Shown here piece after piece: positions 51,862-60,219 of a DNA stretch of 64,000 nt (position 1 is its first letter; the number at the start of each line of letters is the position of its first letter). A model generated the notes under the pieces. It was given only the letters and a program-made list of their open reading frames with translations. It made no database searches and was not told where the DNA came from. The position numbers and the translations under genes were made by a program. The stretch is from an uncultured Litoreibacter sp. Lineage in GTDB: Bacteria; Pseudomonadota; Alphaproteobacteria; Rhodobacterales; Rhodobacteraceae. Location: assembly GCA_947494645.1 (NCBI GenBank), contig CANLVO010000001.1:806001-870000 (forward strand), written 5' to 3'.

Positions 51862-52425
51862 TTAGGCCCAGCTGGCGTGCAGCGCGGCCTCCATCTCGGC
51901 GGGGGTGTCGCAGGGGGTGACGAAGGCGAGCATGGAGGCATCCGCAAAGCCCTGCGTGACCACGTGTTGGGCGAGCGCGAGCAGCGGGTCCCAGTAGCCA
52001 TTGGTGTTGAGCAGCAGGATCGGCTTGTCGTGCAGGCCAAGCTGGCGCCATGTGAGCACCTCGAAGAACTCGTCAAGCGAGCCCGCGCCGCCCGGCAGCA
52101 CCACGATGGCGTCGGAGTTCATGTACATGACCTTTTTGCGCTCATGCATGTTCTCGGTGATCACGAATGTGGACAGGTCGCGCTTGCCGACCTCGCGGTC
52201 AAAGAGATGGACCGGGATGACGCCGAACACCTCTGCGCCGTTGCTCTGGGCGGCGTTGGCGACCTCTCCCATTAGGCCCACATCGCCCGCGCCGTAGACC
52301 AGCCGCCAGCCATTCTGCGCGATGCGCGCGCCTGCGTCGCGGGCGGCCTCGGCATAGGCCGGATCGGCCCCCATGCGCGAGCCGCAATAGACGCAGACGG
52401 AACGGGGCATGGGCGTTGCTGGCAT
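51862..52425 (-). CDS. LOG-family protein (TIGR00730), nucleotide 5'-monophosphate phosphoribohydrolase
   Basis: The 187-residue Rossmann-like protein has RSVCVYCGSRMGADPAY, VYGAGDVGLMGEVANAAQSNG and the signature PGGAGSLDEFFEVLTWRQLG (PGGxGTxxE with Ser for Thr). The conserved R/E catalytic residues of LOG enzymes, which release the base from cytokinin- or purine-type ribotides, appear present. The start at 52425 has AGGAC upstream; ATG 52410 is an alternative. It is monocistronic, divergent from the LysM protein gene. Confidence 0.9.
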   Translation of the reverse strand: MPATPMPRSVCVYCGSRMGADPAYAEAARDAGARIAQNGWRLVYGAGDVGLMGEVANAAQSNGAEVFGVIPVHLFDREVGKRDLSTFVITENMHERKKVMYMNSDAIVVLPGGAGSLDEFFEVLTWRQLGLHDKPILLLNTNGYWDPLLALAQHVVTQGFADASMLAFVTPCDTPAEMEAALHASWA

Positions 52426-52632
52426 GGCGGGAGGTCCTGTTTCTTAGGGAGCACATCTCGGGGAGCACAAGGGGATGTGACTTGCTTTGCCATGTGTTAA
52501 AGGGCCTGCTAGGTTCGCACAAGTCCGCAAGGGCGAAGCGGGGCGCAGGCATGCCGCAAGATGTGCCGCGTTGCGGCGGCATGGGCATCGCCCGGTGCCG
52601 CGGGCCGCGATTGGGGGAAAGAGGAACAGGCG

Positions 52633-54180
52633 ATGGCTGGGAAGAAGAGTTTTGAGTTGACCGGGTCCACGGTCATGCTGCTGGCGGGTGCTTTGGCGCT
52701 GGCCGCGGCTTTGTACTGGGTGGTGTTTCTGGGCCGGGGCGCGGAGGCGCCGGTGAGCGAGGCAGAGACGGACACGCCAGCGGCCGTTGCGGCGCAAGAC
52801 GATGCGACACCTGAGGCGACCGAGGAGGTCGTGGTGCAAGACGACGCCGCGCCTGAGGCAGACGCTGTGGTGGAGGCGGAGCCTGCTGCCGACCCAGTCG
52901 TTGAACCGGTGGTTGAGGCGGACGCGGAGCCGGAGGGCGACACGGAAGCCGATGCTGAAACGGAGACGGCGTCTGATACCGGGGCTGAGGGCGATGCGGA
53001 AGCAGGGTCTGAGGAGGCACCTGCTGAAGAGACGGCCAATCAAGAAACGGCCAGTGACGAAACTGGTGAACAAGAGACCGCCACCCAAGACACAGCGCCT
53101 GAGGTTGTTGAAGCCCCCGTTGGGCCGAGCTTTGATGTGGTGCGGATTGACCCTCAGGGGGCGGCGGTGATCGCCGGGACGGCGGCTCCGGGGGCGGAGG
53201 TGATCTTGCGGGCTGACGGTGTTGAAGTTGGCCGCGCCAAGGCAGATTTGACCGGGAATTTTGTGGCGCTGTTTGACATGCCGCCCTCTGATGCCCCGCG
53301 CAGCCTGTCGGCGGAATCGGTTGTGGAGGGGGGCGAGGTTGTGGCCTCTGCCGGGACGGTGCTGATCGCGCCCGTGCGTCCTGCGCCGCCGGTGCAGGTG
53401 GCGGAAGCTGAGCCTGAACCGGCACCTGAGCCGGAAGCTGTGACAGAGCCTGAGGTGGAACCCGAAGTCGTGGCTGATGCGGCTGTCGAAGAGGAGGCCG
53501 CGCCGGTCATCGAAGAGACGACCGAGCTGGCAGACGCCGAGCCGAGCGCGGATGAAGAGACGAACACCAACACGGATGTCGCCGTGGCCGAGGTGGAAGC
53601 CCCGGAAGGAGCAGAGCCAGAAGTTGCGGAGCCTGAGGCCCCAACCATTGTTCTAGCCGATGACAGCGGGATCACCGTTTTGCAGGGTGCGGAGCAGCCT
53701 GCTGTGCCGTCACAAAGCCCGCAGGTCGCGGCCAATCTGGTGATCGACACGATCACCTATGACGACAGCGGCGAGGTGGCGCTGGCCGGGCGCGGGCAGG
53801 GGGCTGGCTTTGCGCGGGTCTACCTTGATGGCCGTCCCGTGCAAACGGTGCAGATTGCCCCGGATGGCACATGGCGCACGCCGCTGCCGGATGTGGATGC
53901 AGGCGTCTACCGGCTGCGCATTGACGAGCTGGACGCCGAAGGCACCGTGACAAGCCGTGTCGAGACGCCGTTCCAGCGCGAAGAGCCGGAGGTGGTCGCG
54001 GAGGCTGCCGGACGGCCCAATGTGGTGACGGTTCAGAAGGGCTTTACCTTGTGGGCGATTGCAGAGGACCGCTTTGGCTCGGGCATCGAGTATGTGCGGG
54101 TCTATGAGGCCAATCGGGACCTGATCCGGGACCCGGACCTGATCTACCCCGGACAGGTCTTTGCGATCCCTGAAGGCTAA
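52633..54180 (+). CDS. Membrane-anchored acidic protein with C-terminal LysM domain
   Basis: The start MAGKKSFELTGS (RBS GAGG) gives 515 residues. One N-terminal helix (VMLLAGALALAAALYWVVFL) is followed by two long Glu/Ala/Pro/Val-rich disordered stretches (about 40-165 and 275-365). Between and after them are two beta-domains with the Ig-like pattern IAGTAAPGAEVILRADG and VALAGRGQGAGFARVYLDG. A C-terminal LysM motif follows (VTVQKGFTLWAIAEDRFGSGIEYVRVYEANRDLI to IYPGQVFAIP). It should tether to peptidoglycan from the inner membrane across a flexible acidic spacer. This architecture is common in Rhodobacteraceae and its role is structural or unknown. Confidence 0.88.
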   Translation: MAGKKSFELTGSTVMLLAGALALAAALYWVVFLGRGAEAPVSEAETDTPAAVAAQDDATPEATEEVVVQDDAAPEADAVVEAEPAADPVVEPVVEADAEPEGDTEADAETETASDTGAEGDAEAGSEEAPAEETANQETASDETGEQETATQDTAPEVVEAPVGPSFDVVRIDPQGAAVIAGTAAPGAEVILRADGVEVGRAKADLTGNFVALFDMPPSDAPRSLSAESVVEGGEVVASAGTVLIAPVRPAPPVQVAEAEPEPAPEPEAVTEPEVEPEVVADAAVEEEAAPVIEETTELADAEPSADEETNTNTDVAVAEVEAPEGAEPEVAEPEAPTIVLADDSGITVLQGAEQPAVPSQSPQVAANLVIDTITYDDSGEVALAGRGQGAGFARVYLDGRPVQTVQIAPDGTWRTPLPDVDAGVYRLRIDELDAEGTVTSRVETPFQREEPEVVAEAAGRPNVVTVQKGFTLWAIAEDRFGSGIEYVRVYEANRDLIRDPDLIYPGQVFAIPEG

Positions 54181-54186
54181 GGCGTC

Positions 54187-55239
54187 CTAGCGGCTGCCAA
54201 GGAGCGGCTTGTCATTCTGGATGTGACGCTCCAGTAGGCGCTTGGTTTGCTTCGCGCGGACAGGCACATGGCGTGCAAGGCTGGGGCTGTGATCCGGGCA
54301 GAGCAGCTCTGGAAAGAGCGCTGTGATTTCTTCAACGGCCGCGTCGCCAAGGCTGGCGAGGGCCTGCGGGCCGGTAAAGAGGCTCTCGGACGGGGCATCC
54401 TCGGCAAAGATGATCTCGTGGGCGTCAAAGAGGACATGCACATATTTGACCTCAGCGGTGGTTTCATCAACAAACACGCCGGGCATCTCGACCAGTTTGA
54501 TGGCGGGAACAAGGATTTCGGATGTGTCGAACATGCGTTTGGCAATCGGCGAGCGGATCAGCATCCGGTGTTGACGTGACACGACAAGATCATGGCGCGG
54601 CAGGCCCAGCCCAAGCGCTCCGGCAGAGATACGGACCGGGCGCAGTTTGGGCGCGGCTTTCAGCGCGTCTGCGTCCAGTGTCCGCTGGCCAACCCAACGC
54701 ACCGGCTGCATCCCGTGATCGGCGGTTTCGACCAGATCGCCGGGGCGCAGGTCCTCGACCAGACAAGAGCCGCTTGGCGTGGCAATGCGCGTGCCTGCCG
54801 CGAAGCAGGGCACCACTGTGTCGACGTCGATTTCGGGGCCATTGTCCTGAACCGGCCCGAACGTCAGCGTTGTATTGAGCGGCGGCACCTGCCCGTCGAC
54901 AAAGCCGATGAAAAACCCGTCTTCTGCATCGGTCCCGACACTGTTGCCGTTGCCGTTAATATCATAGTCGAAGATGCCGATATTGTAGGTGTTGACCCCG
55001 TCATTCACCTGAATCGTGTAGTCCCAATAGATGGCATTCCCCAGATAGGTCTGGGTGGGATCGTTCGGGTTTTCGTTTGCGATGCTGTCGCCTTCGATGA
55101 CCGTGGCATCTGCACCATCTGAGATGGTGATTTGACTATAGGCACTGATCTGGAAGCTGGAGCCAGCCGTCGCGAAACTGGCCATGGCATCTGTCATGGT
55201 CGAGTCGGTTCGAAACGCTCCAAAGATCGTCGTCGGCAT
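54187..55239 (-). CDS. Hint (Hedgehog/intein) domain protein
   Basis: The 350-residue protein has an N-terminal 130-residue extracellular-type domain without a classical signal peptide (DYDINGNGNSVGTDAEDGF, Asp/Gly/Asn-rich, perhaps calcium-binding). A Hint_2 domain follows: VPCFAAGTRIATPSGSCLVEDLRPGDLVET with the nucleophile Cys at the splice-like junction, and LVVSRQHRMLI (the TxxH/HR-type His). Such Roseobacter proteins are thought to be type I secreted, with autocatalytic cleavage. The Cys is within PCFAAGT. It is monocistronic and converges with the LysM gene (6-bp gap). Confidence 0.88.
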   Translation of the reverse strand: MPTTIFGAFRTDSTMTDAMASFATAGSSFQISAYSQITISDGADATVIEGDSIANENPNDPTQTYLGNAIYWDYTIQVNDGVNTYNIGIFDYDINGNGNSVGTDAEDGFFIGFVDGQVPPLNTTLTFGPVQDNGPEIDVDTVVPCFAAGTRIATPSGSCLVEDLRPGDLVETADHGMQPVRWVGQRTLDADALKAAPKLRPVRISAGALGLGLPRHDLVVSRQHRMLIRSPIAKRMFDTSEILVPAIKLVEMPGVFVDETTAEVKYVHVLFDAHEIIFAEDAPSESLFTGPQALASLGDAAVEEITALFPELLCPDHSPSLARHVPVRAKQTKRLLERHIQNDKPLLGSR

Positions 55240-55485
55240 GCCTCTTACCCCAGTGCTGGGTTCCGTCTTTTTTCTTTGTTTACCATGAACCAGCGTTTCA
55301 AGGGAATCCCGGGGAACCGGGATCGACTTGCGTCAGCATAATTGCAACATTGGCAGGTATCCGCTGGCAGGTCTGGAGGAGGGTTTTTGGGGTGTTGCGA
55401 GGCTTTTCTTGGCCCGCCCTCTGGCCCTCGGGGGGATGCGGGACTAGGTTACGGAGCCCAGCCCTCCCGAAAGCCGCAAACACCC

Positions 55486-57315
55486 ATGGTCACCGAAGTT
55501 TCAAACGCCCGCCTGAACCAAGATTTGCGCCGCGATGGCTGGCGCGTGGTCAAGCGCGTGATCCCGTATCTGTGGCCTGATGATCAGCCCTGGGTGAAGC
55601 GCCGCGTGGTGATCGCGCTGGGGTTCTTGCTGCTGTCCAAAGTTGTGGCCGTGCTGGCCGCACCGCTTTTTGGCGCGGCGACGGATGCCTTGGCGGGCGA
55701 AGGCGCGGGCCCGGCCTGGATGCTGGGGGCAGGCGCGATTGGCCTGACGCTGGCCTACGGCGTGGCCCGGCTGATCAATGTGGGGTTCCAGCAGCTGCGC
55801 GACGTGGTGTTTGCGCTGGTCGGGCAACGCGCGCTGCGGATGCTGGCGCTGGAGACCTTTACCCATATTCACCGCCTGTCGATGCGCTACCACATCACCC
55901 GCAAAACCGGCGGGCTGAGCCGCATCATCGAGCGCGGCGTCAAGGGTGTGGAGTTTCTGCTGCGCTTCCTGCTGTTTTCCATCGGACCGCTGATCCTTGA
56001 GCTGCTGATGATCGGCGTCATCTTGGCTTTTGTGTTTGATATCTGGTACTTGGTGGTCGTTCTTATCACGCTGGCGCTTTATACCTGGTTCACCTTTGCG
56101 GTGACCGAATGGCGCGTGAAGATGCGCAAGGAGATGAACGACCAGGATACCGACGCCAATCAGAAGGCGATTGATAGCCTGCTGAATTTCGAGACGGTGA
56201 AGTATTTTGGCGCGGAGGCCCGCGAGGCCGAACGTTATGACAGCGCGATGGAGAAATACGTCGCAGCGGCGTTGAAGACGTCCTACTCGTTGGCGTTTTT
56301 GAACTTCGGGCAATCGCTGCTGATCACCGGCGGGCTTGTGGTCGTGATGGTGATGGCCGCGATGGGCGTGCAGGAGGGCAGCCTGACCGTGGGCGATTTC
56401 GTCATGGTGAACGCCTATATGATCCAGATCGTGACGCCGTTGAACTTTCTGGGCACGGTCTACCGCGAGATACGGCAGGCGCTGGTCGACATGGGCGAGA
56501 TGTTCGATTTGCTGGGCCAACCGGCGGAGGTCAAGGATAAGGAAGGCGCCACAGAGCTGGAAGTCGCGCGCGGCGTGGTGGAGATGCATGACGTCCGCTT
56601 CGGCTATGACGCGGCGCGCCCCATATTGAAGGGCGTGTCGCTGCGGGTAGGCGCAGGGCAGACGGTGGCGATTGTGGGGCCGTCTGGTTCGGGCAAATCG
56701 ACGATCGGGCGGCTGCTGTTTCGGTTTTACGACGTGGGCGCGGGGGCGCTGACGATTGACGGCCAGGACGTGCGCGACGTGACCCAGGACAGCCTGCACG
56801 CCCAGATCGGCGTGGTGCCGCAGGACACGGTGCTGTTCAACGACACGGTTCTTTATAACATTGCCTATGGCCGCCCTGAGGCGTCACGCGCCGAGATCGA
56901 GCAGGCGGCGCGGGATGCCAAGATCCATGAGTTCATCATGTCTTTGCCAGATGGCTATGAAACCACGGTGGGCGAGCGCGGGTTGAAGCTGTCCGGCGGC
57001 GAGAAGCAGCGTGTGGGGATCGCCCGGACGCTGTTGAAAAATCCGCCGATCCTGCTGTTGGATGAGGCGACCTCGGCGCTCGATACCGAGACGGAGGCTG
57101 ACATTCAGGAGGCTTTGCAGGGGCTTGGCGCAGGGCGGACGGTGATCACGATTGCGCATCGGCTGTCGACCATTGCCCATGCCGATGAGATCGTGGTGCT
57201 GGAAGGCGGCGTGATTGTGGAGCGCGGGCCGCATGAGGAGCTTCTGGCGCGTGACGGGCGCTATGCGGCGCTGTGGCACCGGCAGCTGTCAGAAGATGAG
57301 GCCGTGGTCGCTTAG
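55486..57315 (+). CDS. ATM1-type ABC exporter (permease-ATPase fusion)
   Basis: The start MVTEVSNARLNQDL gives 609 residues. A six-helix exporter domain (about 30-330) has HRLSMRYHITRKTGGLSRIIERG and NFETVKYFGAEARE, hallmarks of the ATM1/HMT1 group. The nucleotide-binding domain has IVGPSGSGKSTIGRLLFRFYD, signature LSGGEKQRVGIARTLL, Walker B ILLLDEATSALD and switch His IAHRLSTIAHAD. Relatives export glutathione-persulfide-type compounds or heavy-metal conjugates for cytosolic Fe-S or metal homeostasis. It is a half-transporter acting as a homodimer. The preceding gap 55240-55485 shows no gene. Confidence 0.92.
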   Translation: MVTEVSNARLNQDLRRDGWRVVKRVIPYLWPDDQPWVKRRVVIALGFLLLSKVVAVLAAPLFGAATDALAGEGAGPAWMLGAGAIGLTLAYGVARLINVGFQQLRDVVFALVGQRALRMLALETFTHIHRLSMRYHITRKTGGLSRIIERGVKGVEFLLRFLLFSIGPLILELLMIGVILAFVFDIWYLVVVLITLALYTWFTFAVTEWRVKMRKEMNDQDTDANQKAIDSLLNFETVKYFGAEAREAERYDSAMEKYVAAALKTSYSLAFLNFGQSLLITGGLVVVMVMAAMGVQEGSLTVGDFVMVNAYMIQIVTPLNFLGTVYREIRQALVDMGEMFDLLGQPAEVKDKEGATELEVARGVVEMHDVRFGYDAARPILKGVSLRVGAGQTVAIVGPSGSGKSTIGRLLFRFYDVGAGALTIDGQDVRDVTQDSLHAQIGVVPQDTVLFNDTVLYNIAYGRPEASRAEIEQAARDAKIHEFIMSLPDGYETTVGERGLKLSGGEKQRVGIARTLLKNPPILLLDEATSALDTETEADIQEALQGLGAGRTVITIAHRLSTIAHADEIVVLEGGVIVERGPHEELLARDGRYAALWHRQLSEDEAVVA

Positions 57316-57350
57316 GGTCTGGGTTTGCGCCGACTGCGTCGTCGCGACGC

Positions 57351-57371
57351 CGGGGAGGCGCTGCCTCCCCG
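57351..57371 (+). terminator. Hairpin after the ATM1-type gene, part of a REP-like unit
   Basis: CGGGGAGGC-GCT-GCCTCCCCG is a perfect 9-bp stem with a 3-base loop, 35 bases after the stop. No T run follows; instead the REP-like sequence at 57382 does. Together they form a composite extragenic element. Confidence 0.55.
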
Positions 57372-57381
57372 GACCCCTCCG

Positions 57382-57435
57382 GAGTATTTCTGAAGCAGTG
57401 ATAGGCGAGAGGCTATCGCGGGCAAAGCCTATCAC
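57382..57435. repeat. REP-like element with second inverted repeat
   Basis: GAGTATTTCTGAAGCAGTG (57382-57400) matches the 4454 and 4381 arms with one or two differences. It runs into GTGATAGGC (57398-57406), which pairs exactly with GCCTATCAC (57427-57435). It lies between convergent genes. Confidence 0.6.
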
Positions 57436-57441
57436 GGGGGC

Positions 57442-58566
57442 TTAGGCGTCGTATTGGCGCAGGAAAGCGCTGAGTTTGGGCAGGCCTTCGCGCAGGATGT
57501 GAGGGTGGTTGGCAAAACCTATGCGCGCGTAGCCTTCGAGATCGAAGGCGGAGCCGGGGGTGAGCAGGACGCCGGTTTGATCCAACAGCGCGGTGCACAG
57601 ATCATGGCTGGGGATGTCCATGTCGTATTTCAGCAGACAGATCGTGGCGGCTTGCGGTTTGATGTAGCTGATCCGGGGCTCCGTCGCGACCCATGCATCG
57701 AGTGTTGCGAGATTGGCGCGGGTGATCTGGCGGGAGCGGGCAAGGAGCGCGTCTTTGGCCTCCAGCGCCATGGTGGCGAAATGCTCGTCAAGCTGGCCCA
57801 CGCTGATCGTGTCATAGTCGCGGTGGATCATCACCTGAGCGATGACCTCTTCAGGCGCGGCGATCCAGCCAAGACGCAATCCTGCGAGCGAGAAGGCCTT
57901 GGACATGCCGGCCGTGGAGATGCCGCGGATGTAGAGATCGGCGATGGCGGGGGTCATCTGGTCACCCGTCTGTTCCGTGCCGCGATAGACCTCGTCGGAC
58001 AGGATGTAGGCCCCCGAGGGTGCCACGACGTCGATCAACTGCGTGAGATAAGCCTCATCCATTAAGGCCCCGGTGGGGTTGTTGGGATTGGTCAGGGAGA
58101 CCAGCTTGGTGTTGGGCCTGATCAGCGCCTTCAGCGCGTCGAGATCGGGCAGAAAGCCGTCCTCTTCGCGCAGATGCAGGGCGGAGACCTCAGCGCCCTG
58201 ACTCTCAGGGATCGAGTAGTGCTGCTGGTAGCTGGGTCGGATCGCGAGAACATGATTGCCGGGATGGACCAGCGATTTATAGACCAAGGCGTTGGCCCCG
58301 ATGGTGCCATGGGTGGTGACGATAGTGTCGCGGGTCTGCCCGGTATAGAGCGTGGCGATGGCGTCGCGCAGGCGGGGCGCGCCCTCGATGGCGCCGTAGG
58401 TCATCGGGCGCGACATCAGCTCTGACAGGCTGTCATCATTGCGGCCTGCAAGCTGGGTCAGCTCGGACAGGGTGAGGGAGGCGACGCAGGTCTCCGCAAG
58501 GTTCAGATCGCAATGGGTTTCGGTGGCGTTCATCCACATCTCGACGCCAAACGGGCTGATTTTCAT
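57442..58566 (-). CDS. PLP-dependent aminotransferase, class I/II
   Basis: The 374-residue fold type I enzyme begins MKISPFGVEMWMNATET. Motifs are YGAIEGAPRLRDAIATLY, LTNPNNPTGALMDEAYL (Asn/Pro of the PLP region), SDEVYRGT (Asp) and the Schiff-base lysine TAGMSKAFSLAGLRLGW (about 225), plus a C-terminal Arg in YARIGFANH. The substrate amino acid is not clear. Its short length is near that of small subgroup I members. It diverges in function from the SDR gene, whose end lies 30 bp upstream on the same strand; the two may be co-transcribed. Confidence 0.9.
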   Translation of the reverse strand: MKISPFGVEMWMNATETHCDLNLAETCVASLTLSELTQLAGRNDDSLSELMSRPMTYGAIEGAPRLRDAIATLYTGQTRDTIVTTHGTIGANALVYKSLVHPGNHVLAIRPSYQQHYSIPESQGAEVSALHLREEDGFLPDLDALKALIRPNTKLVSLTNPNNPTGALMDEAYLTQLIDVVAPSGAYILSDEVYRGTEQTGDQMTPAIADLYIRGISTAGMSKAFSLAGLRLGWIAAPEEVIAQVMIHRDYDTISVGQLDEHFATMALEAKDALLARSRQITRANLATLDAWVATEPRISYIKPQAATICLLKYDMDIPSHDLCTALLDQTGVLLTPGSAFDLEGYARIGFANHPHILREGLPKLSAFLRQYDA

Positions 58567-58596
58567 GGTCTATCCTTTCTGTAAAAACGGGCCCTC

Positions 58597-59253
58597 CTAC
58601 AGAAGCGGTGTCAGAAGGCGCGCGGCCTCATCGGCGCAGGGCGTCAGGGCGGCGCGGTCCTCGCCCGGGTAAAACCGCGCACGGGTTGCGGTGGGCATCG
58701 GCGCAGGCTCGAGGATATGGACGGTGATGCCCGAGGCCGTGGCCTCGTCCTGCCAGCTGCGGGCGAGCCGCATCTGCGCGGCTTTGGTCAGCCCGTATGT
58801 GGCGTGGAAGCGCTTGGATTTGACCGGGTCGTTGAAAAATACGGCCTGACCCTTGGCGGCTTTCAGCAGGGGTTCGGTATTGGCAATCAGCCGCGACGTG
58901 GCGCGGATATTGCCCGCGATGGATTTGTCGAGGTCCTTCTCGTCAATATGAGAGGCCGGGCTGAGCGGCGGGGCGTGGATAGCGGCATGGATCAGCAGAT
59001 CCAGCTTGCCCCAGCGCTCAAAGATCGAGCGGCAGATCTGGCGCATTGCATCGTCATTGCCGATATCGACCGGCACCAGCGTTGCCGCACCCCCCTTTGC
59101 CTGAATGCGGTCATCCAGCTCTTCAAGCGCGCCAGTGGTGCGGGCCAGCGCGACGATGTGATAGCCATGTGCGGCCAGATGCTCTGCGCAGGCGGAACCA
59201 AGCCCGCGCGACGCGCCGGTGACCATGGCGATTTTGTCTGTATCTTGTGTCAT
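58597..59253 (-). CDS. Short-chain dehydrogenase/reductase (SDR)
   Basis: The start MTQDTDKIAMVTGASRGLGSA gives 218 residues. The NAD(P) site TGASRGLGSACAEHLAAHGY (about 12-31) and DIGNDDAMRQI are typical. The active-site Tyr-x-x-x-Lys appears as TYGLTKAAQMRLARSW (Tyr/Lys about 150-154). The usual upstream Asn/Ser region reads as VFFNDPVKSKRF, so the catalytic Ser is not obvious, and activity may differ from classical SDRs. The adjacent aminotransferase on the same strand suggests a shared pathway. Substrate unknown. Confidence 0.85.
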   Translation of the reverse strand: MTQDTDKIAMVTGASRGLGSACAEHLAAHGYHIVALARTTGALEELDDRIQAKGGAATLVPVDIGNDDAMRQICRSIFERWGKLDLLIHAAIHAPPLSPASHIDEKDLDKSIAGNIRATSRLIANTEPLLKAAKGQAVFFNDPVKSKRFHATYGLTKAAQMRLARSWQDEATASGITVHILEPAPMPTATRARFYPGEDRAALTPCADEAARLLTPLL

Positions 59254-59371
59254 GAGGCTCGGTGTCCCACCCGTCAGGCTGCAATTCAAGAGGCAAAACG
59301 AGATCGCTCTTGCTTGACTTTACATGCTGCACTGCCGAAAACAGGGCAAAATTTGGAAAGAGGGCCCAACC

Positions 59372-59944
59372 ATGACATTCACCCAAGCCGCCTTTGGCGC
59401 GGACACGCTTCTGAAAAAGACATTGCTGGTGATTGCCGGCACAGTGCTCATCGCGATTGCGGCCAAGGTGCAGGTGCCGTTCTGGCCGGTGCCGGTCACG
59501 CTTCAGACGCTGGCGATCTTGTTTGTGGCGCTTAGCTTCGGCGCACGTCTGGGCGCGGTCACAGTGCTGGCCTATCTGGCGCAGGGCTTTGCGGGCCTTC
59601 CGGTTTTCGCAAGCCTCGTGGGCCCCGCTGCTTTTGTGGGCCCAACCGCAGGCTTCCTCGTGGGCTTCGTGCTGATGGCCTGGGTCGCAGGCCTTGCCGC
59701 GGGCAAGGGCGTTGTGACCATGGCCGGTGCCGCCATTCTGGGGGGCGCGTTGCTGTACATCCCCGGGCTGGCCTGGCCGATGTTTGGCGCCGAGATGCTG
59801 GGCATCGAGGGCAAGTGGGTTGGCTCCAGCTGGGCGTCGATCTGGCAATACTGGCTGTCGCCCTTCATTCTGGCCGACATCACCAAAGCCATCTTGGCCG
59901 CAGCCCTCGTGGCCGGTGGCATGAAGCTCGCACGCAAGAGCTGA
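59372..59944 (+). CDS. bioY: Biotin transporter substrate-specific component BioY
   Basis: The start MTFTQAAFGADTLLKK follows GAAAGAGGG and gives 190 residues. Six helices carry the BioY motifs KVQVPFWPVPVTLQTLAILFVALSFGARLG, FAGLPVFA, and GPTAGFLVGFVLMAW. It captures biotin as the S-component of an ECF-type system. BioM/BioN are not in the window; a solitary BioY can transport alone in some bacteria. A strong terminator follows directly. Confidence 0.93.
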   Translation: MTFTQAAFGADTLLKKTLLVIAGTVLIAIAAKVQVPFWPVPVTLQTLAILFVALSFGARLGAVTVLAYLAQGFAGLPVFASLVGPAAFVGPTAGFLVGFVLMAWVAGLAAGKGVVTMAGAAILGGALLYIPGLAWPMFGAEMLGIEGKWVGSSWASIWQYWLSPFILADITKAILAAALVAGGMKLARKS

Positions 59945-59963
59945 TTGGTCTTTGAGAACGAGA

Positions 59964-59999
59964 AACGCCGCCTCGGGGCTAACCCGGGGCGGCGTTTTC
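59964..59999 (+). terminator. Rho-independent terminator after bioY
   Basis: AACGCCGCC and GGCGGCGTT form a perfect 9-bp stem that can extend with CGGGG/CCCCG inside, followed by TTTTC. It starts 20 bases after the bioY stop. Confidence 0.88.
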
Positions 60000-60032
60000 T
60001 ATTCAGCGTTGGTGTTTGGTCGGCTGTCTGAC

Positions 60033-60116
60033 CTACTGCATGGTTGCAAAGATCATGAGCCCGAAAAACGCCAACTCCATCATCGGCAATCCAAGCCCGA
60101 AAAACCGCATACTCAT
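60033..60116 (-). CDS. Candidate 27-residue hydrophobic small protein
   Basis: The minus-strand ORF MSMRFFGLGLPMMELAFFG... is 27 residues, nearly all hydrophobic, with one Glu, and would form one membrane helix. AGGGGG lies about five bases before the ATG. It sits 103 bp beyond the purF stop on the same strand and converges with bioY. The short length and absence from any family I know keep confidence low, but the ribosome site and clean hydrophobic pattern are better than chance. Confidence 0.35.
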   Translation of the reverse strand: MSMRFFGLGLPMMELAFFGLMIFATMQ

Positions 60117-60219
60117 TTACCCCCTAAACACTGGAGTTAAATGTGGCGGAAGCGGCGGGAGGCCTCAAGGTGTGGGATTGGAAACAATACGTTTCGAAAC
60201 CGGTGGATTTAACGCAAAG

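Noticed and set aside
55501-56799. Long minus-strand frame opposite the ATM1-type gene
   Set aside because: It is antisense to a fully motif-supported exporter, with Gln/His/Arg-rich composition.
59952-60140. 62-residue plus-strand ORF after bioY
   Set aside because: It starts before and runs through the bioY terminator, and has basic, low-complexity composition. The minus-strand 27-residue ORF in the same place is more credible.
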